From positions 3,224,001 through 3,288,000 of the forward strand of contig NW_026947545.1 in the NCBI RefSeq assembly GCF_034190915.1: a DNA stretch of 64,000 nt, read 5' to 3'. Below are positions 50,504 to 63,177 of the stretch, in pieces; within the stretch, counting starts at the first letter, position 1, and each line of letters starts with the position of its first letter. The DNA comes from Cavia porcellus (taxonomy: Eukaryota; Chordata; Mammalia; Rodentia; Caviidae). The notes beneath the pieces are model-generated. The model saw only the letters and a list, made by a program, of their open reading frames with translations. It did not search any database and was not told the origin of the DNA. A program made the translations under genes and the position numbers.

Positions 50504-51300
50504 TGGGTGTGTGTTACATTACATTCACTAGTAGGAGTGAGAAAAACATCACGGGGTGGTGCGCATTGTATGGGTGTGTGTTACATTACATTCACTAGTA
50601 GGAGTGAGAAAAACATCACGGGGTGGTGCGCATTGTATGGGTGTGTGTTACATTACATTCACTAGTAGGAGTGAGAAAAACATCACGGGGTGGTGCGCAT
50701 TGTATGGGTGTGTGTTACATTACATTCACTAGTAGGAGTGAGAAAAACATCACGGGGTGGTGCACATTGTATGGGTGTGTGTTACATTACATTCACTAGT
50801 AGGAGTGAGAAAAACATCACGGGGTGGTGCGCATTGTATGGGTGTGTGTTACATTACATTCACTAGTAGGAGTGAGAAAAACATCACGGGGTGGTGCGCA
50901 TTGTATCGGTGTGTGTTACATTACATTCACTAGTAGGAGTGAGTAAAACATCACGGGGTGGTGCGCATTGTATGGGTGTGTGTTACATTACATTCACTAG
51001 TAGGAGTGAGAAAAACATCACGGGGTGGTACGCATTGTATGGGTGTGTGTTACATTACATTCACTAGAAGGAGTGAGAAAATCATCACGGGGTGGTGCGC
51101 ATTCTATGGGTGTGTGTTACATTACATTCACTAGTAGGAGTGAGAAAATCATCACGGGGTGGTGCGCATTGTATGGGTCTGTGTTACATTGCATTCACTA
51201 GTAGGAGTGAGAAAAACATCACGGGGTGGTGCGCATTGTATGGGTGTGTGTTACATTACATTCACTAGTAGGAGTGAGAAAAACATCACGGGGTGGTGCG

Positions 51301-52094
51301 CATTGAATGGGTGTGTGTTGCATTACATTCACTAGTAGGAGTGAGAAAAACATCACGGGGTGGTGCGCATTGTATGGGTGTGTGTTACATTACATTCACT
51401 AGTAGGAGTGAGAAAAACATCACGGGGTGGTGCGCATTGTATGGGTGTTTGTTACATTAGATTCACTAGTAGGAGTGAGAAAAACATCACGGGGTCGTGC
51501 GCAAAGTATGGGTGTGTGTTACATTACATTCGCTAGTAGGTGTGAGAAAAACATCACGGGGTGGTGCGCATTGTATGCGTGTGTGTTACATTAAAATCAT
51601 CACGGGGTGGTGCGCATTGTATGGGTGTGTGTTACATTACATTCACTAGTAGGAGTGAGAAAAACATCTCGAGGTGGTGCGCATTGTATGGGAGTGTGTT
51701 GCATTACATTCACTAGTAGGAGTGAGAAAAACATCACGGGGTGGTGCGCATTGTATGGGTGTGTGTTACATTACATTCACTAGTAGGAGTGAGAAAAACA
51801 TCACGGGGTGGTGCGCATTGTATGGGTGTTTGTTACATTAGATTCACTAGTAGGAGTGAGAAAAACATCACGGGGTCGTGCGCAAAGTATGGGTGTGTGT
51901 TACATTACATTCGCTAGTAGGTGTGAGAAAAACATCACGGGGTGGTGCGCATTGTATGGGTGTGTGTTACATTATATTCACCAGTAGGAGTGAAAAAAAC
52001 ATCACGGGGCGGTGCGCATTGTATGGGTGTGTGTTACATTACATTCACTAATAGGAGTGAGAAAAACATCACGGGGCGGTGCGCATTGTACAGG
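51301..52094 (+). repeat. XhoI module of HOR unit 6 (last in the window)
   Basis: Complete, with the deletion junction near 51590 and XhoI at 51668. It shares the CACGGGGGGGTGCGC unit near 52140 with unit 5, which suggests units 5 and 6 are close relatives. No CTCGAG is seen downstream. Confidence 0.8.
51586..51600 (+). other. 21-bp deletion junction 12
   Basis: Junction in HOR unit 6, the last in the window. Confidence 0.9.
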
Positions 52095-55000
52095 TGTGTG
52101 TTACATTACATTCACTAGTAGGAGTGAGAAAAACATCACGGGGGGGTGCGCATTGAATAGGTGTGTGTTGCATTACATTCACTAGTAGGAGTGAGAAAAA
52201 CATCACGGGGTGGTGCGCATTGTATGGGTGTGTGTTACATTACATTCACTAGTAGGAGTGAGAAAAACATCACGGGGTGGTGCGCATTGTATGGGTGTTT
52301 GTTACATTAGATTCACTAGTAGGAGTGAGAAAAACATCACGGGGTCGTGCGCAAAGTATGGGTGTGTGTTACATTACATTCGCTAGTAGGTGTGAGAAAA
52401 ACATCACGGGGTGGTGCGCATTGTATGGGTGTGTGTTACATTACATTCACTAGTAGGAGTGAGAAAAACATCACGGGGTGGTGCGCATTGTATGGGTGTG
52501 TGTTACATTACATTCACTAGTAGGAGTGAGAAAAACATCACGGGGTGGTGCGCATTGTATGGGTGTGTGTTACATTACATTCACTAGTAGGACTGAGAAA
52601 AACATCACGGGGTGGTGCGCATTGTATGGGTGTGTGTTACATTACATTCACTAGTAGGAGTGAGAAAAACATCACGGGGTGGGGCGCATTGTATGGGTGT
52701 GTGTTACATTACATTCACTAGTAGGAGTGAGAAAAACATCACGGGGTGGGGCGCATTGTATGGGTGTGTGTTACATTACATTCACTAGTAGGAGTGAGAA
52801 AAACATCACGGGGTGGTGCGCATTGTATGGGTGTGTGTTACATTACATTCACTAGTAGGAGTGAGAAAAACATCACGGGGTGGTGCGCATTGTATGGGTG
52901 TGTGTTACATTACATACACTAGTAGGAGTGAGAAAAACATAATGGGGTGGTGCGCATTGTATGGGTGTGTGTTACATTACATTCACTAGTAGCAGTGAGA
53001 AAAACATCACGGGGTGGTGCGCATTGTATGGGTGTGTGTTACATTACATTCACTAGTAGGAGTGAGAAAAACATCACGGGGTGGTGCGCATTGTATGGGT
53101 GTGTGTTACATTACATTCACTAGTAGGAGTGAGAAAAACATCACGGGGTGGTGCGCATTGTATGGGTGTGTGTTACATTACATTCACTAGTAGGAGTGAG
53201 AAAAACATCACGGGGTGGTGCGCATTGTATGGGTGTGTGTTACATTACATTCACTAGTAGGAGTGAGAAAAACATCACGGGGTGGTGCGAATTGTATGGG
53301 TGTGTGTTACATTACATACACTAGTAGGAGTGAGAAAAACATCACGGGGTGGTGCGCATTGTATGGGTGTGTGTTACATTACATTCACTAGTAGGAGTGA
53401 GAAAAACATCACGGGGTGGTGCGCATTGTATCGGTGTGTGTTACATTACATTCACTAGTAGGAGTGAGTAAAACATCACGGGGTGGTGCGCATTGTATGG
53501 GTGTGTGTTACATTACATTCACTAGTAGGAGTGAGAAAAACATCACGGGGTGGTACGCATTGTATGGGTGTGTGTTACATTACATTCACTAGTAGGAGTG
53601 AGAAAATCATCACGGGGTGGTGCGCATTGTATGGGTGTGTGTTACATTACATTCACTAGTAGGAGTGAGAAAATCATCACGGGGTGGTGCGCATTGTATG
53701 GGTGTGTGTTACATTACATTCACTAGTAGGAGTGAGAAAAACATCACGGGGTGGTGCGCATTGTATGGGTGTGTGTTACATTACATTCACTAGTAGGAGT
53801 GAGAAAAACATCACGGGGTGGTGCGCATTATATGGGTGTGTGTTACATTACATTCACTAGTAGGAGTGAGAAAAACATCACGGGGTGGTGCGCATTGTAT
53901 GGGTGTGTGTTACATTACATTCACTAGTAGAAGTGAGAAAAGCATCACGTGGTGGTGCGCATTGTATGGGTGTGTGTTACATTACATTCACTAGTAGGAG
54001 TGAGAAAAGCATCACGGGGTGGTGCGCATTGTATGGGTGTGTGTTACATTACATTCACTAGTAGGAGTGAGAAAAACATCACGGGGTGGTGCGCATTGTA
54101 TGGGTGTGTGTTACATTACATTCACTAGTAGGTGTGAGAAAAACATCACGGGGTGGTGCGCATTGTATGGGTGTGTGTTACATTACATACACTAGTAGGA
54201 GTGAGAAAAACATCACGGGGTGGTGCGCATTGTATGGGTGTGTGTTACATTACATTCACTAGTAGGAGTGAGAAAAACACCACGGGGTGGTGGGCATTGT
54301 ATCGGTGTGTATTACATTACATTCTCTAGTAGGAGTGAGAAAAACATGACGGGGTGGTGCGCATTGTATGGGTGTGTGTTACATTGCATTCACTAGTAGG
54401 AGTGAGAAAAACATCACGGGGTGGTGCGCATTGTATGGGTGTGTGTTACATTACATTCACTAGTAGGAGTGAGAAAAACATCACGGGGTGGTGCGCATTG
54501 TATGGGTGTGTGTTACATTACATTCACTAGTAGGAGTGAGAAAAACATCACGGGGTGGTGCGCATTTTATGGGTGTGTGTTACATTACATTCACTAGTAG
54601 GACTGAGAAAAACATCACGGGGTGGTGCGCATTGTATGGGTGTGTGTTATATTACATTCACTAGTAGGAGTGAGAAAAACATCACGGGGTGGTGCGCATT
54701 GTATGGGTGTGTGTTACATTACATACACTAGTAGGAGTGAGAAAAACATCAGGGGGTGGTGCGCATTGTATGGGTGTGTGTTACATTACATTCACTAGTA
54801 GGAGTGAGAAAAACATCACGGGGTGGTGGGCATTGTATCGGTGTGTGTTACATTACATTCACTAGTAGGAGTGAGAAAAACATCACGGGGTGGTGCGCAT
54901 TGTATGGGTGTGTGTTACATTACATTCACTAGTAGGAGTGAGAAAAACATCACGGGGTGGTGCGCATTGTATGGGTGTGTGTTACATTACATTCACTAGT

Positions 55001-55229
55001 AGGAGTGAGAAAAACATCACGGAGTGGTGCGCATTGTATGGGTGTGTGTTACATTACATTCACTAGTAGGAGTGAGAAAAACATCACGGGGTGGTGCGCA
55101 TTTTATGGGTGTGTGTTACATTACATTCACTAGTAGGACTGAGAAAAACATCACGGTGTGGTGTGCATTGTATGGGTGTGTGTTACATTACATTCACTAG
55201 GAGGAGTGAGAAAAACATCACGGTGTGTT

Positions 55230-55641
55230 GCGCACTGTATGGGTGTGTGTTACATTACATTCACTAGTAGGAGTGAGAAAAACATCACGGGGTGGTGCGC
55301 ACTGAATGGGTGTGTGTTACATTACATTCACTAGTAGGAGTGAGAAAAACATCACGGGGTGGTGCGCACTGTATGGGTGTGTGTTACATTACATTCACTA
55401 GTAGGAGTGAGAAAAACGTCACGGGGTGGTGCGCATTGTATGGGTGTGTGTTACATTACATTCACTAGTAGGAGTGAGAAAAACATCACGGGGTGGTGCG
55501 CCCTGTATGGGTGTGTGTTACATTACATTCACTAGTAGGAGTGAGAAAAACATCACGGGGCGGTGCGCACTGTATGGGTGTGTATTACATTACATTCACT
55601 AGTAGGAGTGAGAAAAACATCACGGGGTGGTGCGCACTGTA
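55230..55641 (+). repeat. Block of GCGCACTG-type units in HOR unit 7
   Basis: This block has the same unit order as 50092-50503 (ACTGAATG, AACGTCACGG, GCGCCCTG, GTGTATTAC), with the fourth unit reverted to GCATTG. About seven identical consensus units follow, then island 6. The two blocks are therefore direct relatives that differ in what follows. Confidence 0.8.
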
Positions 55642-56169
55642 TGGGTGTGTGTTACATTACATTCACTAGTAGGAGTGAGAAAAACATCACGGGGTGGTGC
55701 GCATTGTATGGGTGTGTGTTACATTACATTCACTAGTAGGAGTGAGAAAAACATCACGGGGTGGTGCGCATTGTATGGGTGTGTGTTACATTACATTCAC
55801 TAGTAGGAGTGAGAAAAACATCACGGGGTGGTGCGCATTGTATGGGTGTGTGTTACATTACATTCACTAGTAGGAGTGAGAAAAACATCACGGGGTGGTG
55901 CGCATTGTATGGGTGTGTGTTACATTACATTCACTAGTAGGAGTGAGAAAAACATCACGGGGTGGTGCGCATTGTATGGGTGTGTGTTACATTACATTCA
56001 CTAGTAGGAGTGAGAAAAACATCACGGGGTGGTGCGCATTGTATGGGTGTGTGTTACATTACATTCACTAGTAGGAGTGAGAAAAACATCACGGGGTGGT
56101 GCGCATTGTATGGGTGTGTGTTACATTATATTCACTACTAGGAGTGAGAAAAAAATCACGGGGTGGTGT

Positions 56170-56290
56170 GAATCCCAGGGTCTGAATTAGAATAGGCAGT
56201 GAGTGGCAATGTAAGATGGAGAAAAGCACCGCGGGGTGGTCAGCATGGGGAGGTCAGGGAACATGCAGTGGCAATGTAGGATAGGTTTCT
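56170..56290 (+). repeat. Divergent monomer island 6 (haplotype B)
   Basis: Haplotype B: TTAGAATAGG, GAACATGCAG and GTGGCAATG, three base changes from haplotype A. The preceding unit has TTATATTCACTACTAGG, also specific to this class. It is the first member of a pair; the second starts 545 bp later. Confidence 0.9.
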
Positions 56291-56714
56291 GAAAAACATC
56301 GCGGGGTGGTGCGCATTGTATGGGTGTGTGTTACATTACATTCACTAGTAGGAGTGAGAAAAACATCACGGGGTGGTGCGCATTGTATGGGTGTGTGTTA
56401 CATTACATTCACTAGTAGGAGTGAGAAAAACATCACGGGGTGGTGCGCATTGTATGGGTGTGTGTTACATTACATTCACTAGGAGGAGTGAGAAAAACAT
56501 CACGGTGTGGTGCGCACTGTATGGGTGTGTGTTACATTACATTCACTATTAGGAGTGAGAAAAACATCACGGGGTGGTGCGCACTGTATGGGTGTGTGTT
56601 ACATTACATTCACTAGTAGGAGTGAGAAAAACATCACGGGGTGGTGCGCACTGTATGGGTGCGTGTTACATTACATTCACTAGTAGGAGTGAGAAAAAAA
56701 TCACGGGGTGGTGT

Positions 56715-56835
56715 GAATCCCAGGGTCTGAATTAGGATAGGCAGTGAGTGGCAATGTAAGATGGAGAAAAGCACCGCGGGGTGGTCAGCATGGGGAGGTC
56801 AGGGAATATGCAGTGGCAATGTAGGATAGGTTTCT
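56715..56835 (+). repeat. Divergent monomer island 7 (haplotype C)
   Basis: Haplotype C: TTAGGATAGG and GAATATGCAG as in A, but GTGGCAATG as in B. The preceding unit keeps ACTAGTAGG instead of ACTACTAGG, and GTGCGTGTTAC appears just before it. Second member of a pair. Confidence 0.9.
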
Positions 56836-57060
56836 GAAAAACATCGCGGGGTGGTGCGCATTATATGGGTGTGTGTTACATTACATTCACTAGTAGGAGT
56901 GAGAAAAACATCACGGGGTGGTGCGCATTGTTTTGGTGTGTGTTACATTACATTCACTAGGAGGAGTGAGAAAAACATCACGGTGTGGTGCGCACTGTAT
57001 GGGTGTGTGTTACATTACATTCACTAGTAGGAGTGAGAAAAACATCACGGGGTGGTGCGC

Positions 57061-57336
57061 ATTGTATGGGTGTTTGTTACATTAGATTCACTAGTAGGAG
57101 TGAGAAAAACATCACGGGGTCGTGCGCAAAGTATGGGTGTGTGTTACATTACATTCGCTAGTAGGTGTGAGAAAAACATCACGGGGTGGTGCGCATTGTA
57201 TGGGTGTGTGTTACATTATATTCACCAGTAGGAGTGAAAAAAACATCACGGGGCGGTGCGCATTGTATGGGTGTGTGTTACATTACATTCACTAATAGGA
57301 GTGAGAAAAACATCACGGGGCGGTGCGCATTGTACA
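57061..57336 (+). repeat. Partial XhoI module lacking the XhoI site
   Basis: Only the end of the module is present (GTTTGTTAC, GCGCAAAG, TTCGCTAGTAGG, ACCAGTAGG, ACTAATAGG, GTACAGG). It is entered straight from a GCGCACTG unit, so the deletion-bearing and XhoI units were lost or never acquired here. Confidence 0.75.
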
Positions 57337-60202
57337 GGTGTGTGTTACATTACATTCACTAGTAGGAGTGAGAAAAACATCACGGGGTGGTGCGCATTGT
57401 ATGGGTGTGTGTTACATTACATTCACTAGTAGGAGTGAGAAAAACATCACGGGGTGGTGCGCATTGTATGGGTGTTTGTTACATTAGATTCACTAGTAGG
57501 AGTGAGAAAAACATCACGGGGTCGTGCGCAAAGTATGGGTGTGTGTTACATTACATTCGCTAGTAGGTGTGAGAAAAACATCACGGGGTGGTGCGCATTG
57601 TATGGGTTGTGTTACATTACATTCACTAGTAGGAGTGAGAAAAACATCACGGGGTGGTGCGCATTGTATGGGTGTGTGTTACATTACATTCACTAGTAGG
57701 AGTGAGAAAAACATCACGGGGTGGTGCGCATTGTATGGGTGTGTGTTACATTACATTCACTAGTAGGAGTGAGAAAAACATCACGGGGTGGTGCGCATTG
57801 TATGGGTGTGTGTTACATTACATTCACTAGTAGGAGTGAGAAAAACATCACGGGGTGGTGCGCATTGTATGGGTGTGTGTTACATTACATTCACTAGTAG
57901 GAGTGAGAAAAACATAATGGGGTGGTGCGCATTGTATGGGTGTGTGTTACATTACATTCACTAGTAGCAGTGAGAAAAACATCACGGGGTGGTGCGCATT
58001 GTATGGGTGTGTGTTACATTACATTCACTAGTAGGAGTGAGAAAAACATCACGGGGTGGTGCGCATTGTATGGGTGTGTGTTACATTACATTCACTAGTA
58101 GGAGTGAGAAAAACATCACGGGGTGGTGCGCATTGTATGGGTGTGTGTTACATTACATTCACTAGTAGGAGTGAGAAAAACATCACGGGGTGGTGCGCAT
58201 TGTATGGGTGTGTGTTACATTACATTCACTAGTAGGAGTGAGAAAAACATCACCGGGTGGTGCGAATTGTATGGGTGTGTGTTACATTACATACACTAGT
58301 AGGAGTGAGAAAAACATCACGGGGTGGTGCGCATTGTATGGGTGTGTGTTACATTACATTCACTAGTAGGAGTGAGAAAAACATCACGGGGTGGTGCGCA
58401 TTGTATCGGTGTGTGTTACATTACATTCACTAGTAGGAGTGAGTAAAACATCACGGGGTGGTGCGCATTGTATGGGTGTGTGTTACATTACATTCACTAG
58501 TAGGAGTGAGAAAAACATCACGGGGTGGTACGCATTGTATGGGTGTGTGTTACATTACATTCACTAGTAGGAGTGAGAAAATCATCACGGGGTGGTGCGC
58601 ATTGTATGGGTGTGTGTTACATTACATTCACTAGTAGGAGTGAGAAAATCATCACGGGGTGGTGCGCATTGTATGGGTGTGTGTTACATTACATTCACTA
58701 GTAGGAGTGAGAAAAACATCACGGGGTGGTGCGCATTGTATGGGTGTGTGTTACATTACATTCACTAGTAGGAGTGAGAAAAACATCACGGGGTGGTGCG
58801 CATTATATGGGTGTGTGTTACATTACATTCGCTAGTAGGTGTGAGAAAAACATCACGGGGTGGTGCGCATTGTATGGGTGTGTGTTACATTACATTCACT
58901 AGTAGAAGTGAGAAAAGCATCACGTGGTGGTGCGCATTGTATGGGTGTGTGTTACATTACATTCACTAGTAGAAGTGAGAAAAGCATCACGTGGTGGTGC
59001 GCATTGTATGGGTGTGTGTTACATTACATTCACTAGTAGGAGTGAGAAAAACATCACGGGGTGGTGCGCATTGTATGGGTGTGTGTTACATTACATTCAC
59101 TAGTAGGTGTGAGAAAAACATCACGGGGTGGTGCGCATTGTATGGGTGTGTGTTACATTACATACACTAGTAGGAGTGAGAAAAACATCACGGGGTGGTG
59201 CGCATTGTATGGGTGTGTGTTACATTACATTCACTAGTAGGAGTGAGAAAAACACCACGGGGTGGTGGGCATTTTATCGGTGTGTGTTACATTACATTCA
59301 CTAGTAGGAGTGAGAAAAACACCACGGGGTGGTGCGCATTGTATGGGTGTGTGTTACATTGCATTCACTAGTAGGAGTGAGAAAAACATCACGGGGTGGT
59401 GCGCATTGTATGGGTGTGTGTTACATTACATTCACTAGTAGGAGTGAGAAAAACATCACGGGGTGGTGCGCATTGTATGGGTGTGTGTTACATTACATTC
59501 ACTAGTAGGAGTGAGAAAAACATCACGGGGTGGTGCGCATTTTATGGGTGTGTGTTACATTACATTCACTAGTAGGACTGAGAAAAACATCACGGGGTGG
59601 TGCGCATTGTATGGGTGTGTGTTACATTACATTCACTAGTAGGAGTGGGAAAAACATCACGGGGTGGTGCGCATTGTATGGGTGTGTGTTACATTACATA
59701 CACTAGTAGGAGTGAGAAAAACATCAGGGGGTGGTGCGCATTGTATGGGTGTGTGTTACATTACATTCACTAGTAGGAGTGAGAAAAACATCACGGGGTG
59801 GTGGGCATTGTATCGGTGTGTGTTACATTACATTCACTAGTAGGAGTGAGAAAAACATCACGGGGTGGTGCGCATTGTATGGGTGTGTGTTACATTACAT
59901 TCACTAGTAGGAGTGAGAAAAACATCACGGGGTGGTGCGCATTGTATGGGTGTGTGTTACATTACATTCACTAGTAGGAGTGAGAAAAACATCACGGAGT
60001 GGTGCGCATTGTATGGGTGTGTGTTACATTACATTCACTAGTAGGAGTGAGAAAAACATCACGGGGTGGTGCGCATTTTATGGGTGTGTGTTACATTACA
60101 TTCACTAGTAGGACTGAGAAAAACATCACGGTGTGGTGCGCATTGTATGGGTGTGTGTTACATTACATTCACTAGTAGGACTGAGAAAAACATCACGGTG
60201 TG

Positions 60203-60680
60203 TTGCGCACTGTATGGGTGTGTGTTACATTACATTCACTAGTAGGAGTGAGAAAAACATCACGGTGTGTTGCGCACTGTATGGGTGTGTGTTACATTAC
60301 ATTCACTAGTAGGAGTGAGAAAAACATCACGGGGTGGTGCGCACTGAATGGGTGTGTGTTACATTACATTCACTAGTAGGAATGAGAAAAACATCACGGG
60401 GTGGTGCGCACTGTATGGGTGTGTGTTACATTACATTCACTAGTAGGAGTGAGAAAAACATCACGGGGTGGTGCGCATTGTATGGGTGTGTGTTACATTA
60501 CATTCACTAGTAGGAGTGAGAAAAACATCACGGGGTGGTGCGCACTGTATGGGTGTGTGTTACATTACATTCACTAGTAGGAGTGAGAAAAACATCACGG
60601 GGCGGTGCGCACTGTATGGGTGTGTGTTACATTACATTCACTAGTAGGAGTGAGAAAAACATCACGGGGCGGTGCGCACT
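60203..60680 (+). repeat. Block of GCGCACTG-type units in HOR unit 8
   Basis: Eight slots starting with a doubled marker unit. It has AGGAATGAG near 60380 and two GGGCGG units, and lacks the GCGCCCTG and GTGTATTAC variants of the earlier blocks. Consensus units and island 8 follow. Confidence 0.8.
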
Positions 60681-61211
60681 GTATGGGTGTGTGTTACATT
60701 ACATTCACTAGTAGGAGTGAGAAAAACATCACGGGGTGGTGCGCATTGTATGGGTGTGTGTTACATTACATTCACTAGTAGGAGTGAGAAAAACATCACG
60801 GGGTGGTGCGCATTGTATGGGTGTGTGTTACATTACATTCACTAGTAGGAGTGAGAAAAACATCACGGGGTGGTGCGCATTGTATGGGTGTGTGTTACAT
60901 TACATTCACTAGTAGGAGTGAGAAAAACATCACGGGGTGGTGCGCATTGTATGGGTGTGTGTTACATTACATTCACTAGTAGGAGTGAGAAAAACATCAC
61001 GGGGTGGTGCGCATTGTATGGGTGTGTGTTACATTACATTCACTAGTAGGAGTGAGAAAAACATCACGGGGTGGTGCGCATTGTATGGGTGTGTGTTACA
61101 TTACATTCACTAGTAGGAGTGAGAAAAACATCACGGGGTGGTGCGCATTGTATGGGTGTGTGTTACATTATATTCACTACTAGGAGTGAGAAAAAAATCA
61201 CGGGGTGGTGT

Positions 61212-61332
61212 GAATCCCAGGGTCTGAATTAGAATAGGCAGTGAGTGGCAATGTAAGATGGAGAAAAGCACCGCGGGGTGGTCAGCATGGGGAGGTCAGG
61301 GAACATGCAGTGGCAATGTAGGATAGGTTTCT
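61212..61332 (+). repeat. Divergent monomer island 8 (haplotype B)
   Basis: By eye the same as the island at 56170, with the same TTATATTCACTACTAGG leader. First member of a pair. Confidence 0.9.
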
Positions 61333-61756
61333 GAAAAACATCGCGGGGTGGTGCGCATTGTATGGGTGTGTGTTACATTACATTCACTAGTAGGAGTGAG
61401 AAAAACATCACGGGGTGGTGCGCATTGTATGGGTGTGTGTTACATTACATTCACTAGTAGGAGTGAGCAAAACATCACGGGGTGGTGCGCATTGTATGGG
61501 TGTGTGTTACATTACATTCACTAGGAGGAGTGAGAAAAACATCACGGTGTGGTGCGCACTGTATGGGTGTGTGTTACATTACATTCACTAGTAGGAGTGA
61601 GAAAAACATCACGGGGTGGTGCGCACTGTATGGGTGTGTGTTACATTACATTCACTAGTAGGAGTGAGAAAAACATCACGGGGTGGTGCGCACTGTATGG
61701 GTGCGTGTTACATTACATTCACTAGTAGGAGTGAGAAAAAAATCACGGGGTGGTGT

Positions 61757-61877
61757 GAATCCCAGGGTCTGAATTAGGATAGGCAGTGAGTGGCAATGTA
61801 AGATGGAGAAAAGCACCGCGGGGTGGTCAGCATGGGGAGGTCAGGGAATATGCAGTGGCAATGTAGGATAGGTTTCT
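61757..61877 (+). repeat. Divergent monomer island 9 (haplotype C)
   Basis: By eye the same as the island at 56715, again exactly 545 bp (8 x 67 + 9) after its haplotype B partner and preceded by the GTGCGTGTTAC unit. Confidence 0.9.
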
Positions 61878-62699
61878 GAAAAACATCGCGGGGTGGTGCG
61901 CATTGTATGGGTGTGTGTTACATTACATTCACTAGTAGGAGTGAGAAAAACATCACGGGGTGGTGCGCATTGTTTGGGTGTGTGTTACATTACATTCACT
62001 AGGAGGAGTGAGAAAAACATCACGGGGTGGTGCGCATTGTATGGGTGTGTGTTACATTACATTCACTAGTAGGATGAGAAAAACATCACGGGGTGGTGCG
62101 CATTGTATGGGTGTGTGTTACAATACATTCAATAGTAGGAGTGAGAAAAACATCACGGGGTGGTGCGCATTGTATGGGTGTGTGTTACATTACATTCACT
62201 AGTAGGAGTGAGAAAAACATCACGGGGTGGTGCGCATTGTATGGGTGTGTGTTACATTACCATCACTAGTAGGAGTGAGAAAAACATCACGGGGTGGTGC
62301 GCATAGTATGGGTGTGTGTTACATTACATTCACTAGTAGGAGTGAGAAAAACATCACGGGGTGGTGCACATTGTATGGGTGTGTGTTACATTACATTCAC
62401 TAGTAAGTGTGAGAAAATCATCACGGGGTGGTGCGCATTGTATGGGTGTGTGTTACATTACATTCACTAGTAGGAGTGAGAAAAACATCACGGGGTTGTG
62501 CGCATTGTATGGGTGTGTGTTACATTACATTCACTAGTAGGAGTGAGAAAAACATCACGGGGTGGTGCGCATTTTATGGGTGTGTGTTACATTACATTCA
62601 CTAGTAGGACTGAGAAAAACATCACGGTGTGGTGCGCATTGTATGGGTGTGTGTTACATTACATTCACTAGTAGGACTGAGAAAAACATCACGGTGTGT

Positions 62700-63177
62700 T
62701 GCGCACTGTATGGGTGTGTGTTACATTACATTCACTAGTAGGAGTGAGAAAAACATCACGGTGTGTTGCGCACTGTATGGGTGTGTGTTACATTACATTC
62801 ACTAGTAGGAGTGAGAAAAACATCACGGGGTGGTGCGCACTGAATGGGTGTGTGTTACATTACATTCACTAGTAGGAATGAGAAAAACATCACGGGGTGG
62901 TGCGCACTGTATGGGTGTGTGTTACATTACATTCACTAGTAGGAGTGAGAAAAACATCACGGGGTGGTGCGCATTGTATGGGTGTGTGTTACATTACATT
63001 CACTAGTAGGAGTGAGAAAAACATCACGGGGTGGTGCGCACTGTATGGGTGTGTGTTACATTACATTCACTAGTAGGAGTGAGAAAAACATCACGGGGCG
63101 GTGCGCACTGTATGGGTGTGTGTTACATTACATTCACTAGTAGGAGTGAGAAAAACATCACGGGGCGGTGCGCACTG
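62700..63177 (+). repeat. Block of GCGCACTG-type units in HOR unit 9
   Basis: By eye this matches the block at 60203-60680 with a 2496-bp shift, including AGGAATGAG near 62876. This supports a very recent duplication. Confidence 0.8.

Larger units (their letters stand above)
50084..55221 (+). repeat. Higher-order repeat unit 6 (5138 bp, 77 slots, no island)
   Basis: The distance between markers at 50084 and 55222 is 5138, which equals 77 x 67 minus 21. It opens with seven GCGCACTG-type units and a run of near-consensus units, then enters the cassette at the GTATCGG / GAGTAAAAC units near 50900. The XhoI module at 51301-52094 carries the last XhoI site of the window. Confidence 0.8.
55222..60196 (+). 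repeat. Higher-order repeat unit 7 (4975 bp, 74 slots, paired islands)
   Basis: 4975 equals 74 x 67 plus 2 x 9 minus 1 (a base lost near 57607). It starts with GCGCACTG-type units and about seven consecutive identical consensus units. Two islands 545 bp apart follow (56170 and 56715), then a partial XhoI module without the XhoI site (57061-57336) and the cassette. Confidence 0.8.
60197..62692 (+). repeat. Higher-order repeat unit 8 (2496 bp, 37 slots, paired islands)
   Basis: 2496 equals 37 x 67 plus 18 minus 1 (a base lost near 62074). The marker GGTGTGTTGCGCACTG is doubled in adjacent units (60197 and 60264). The unit contains a GCGCACTG block, a run of identical consensus units and two islands (61212, 61757). 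After the second island it has ordinary units and skips nearly all of the cassette. Confidence 0.8.
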
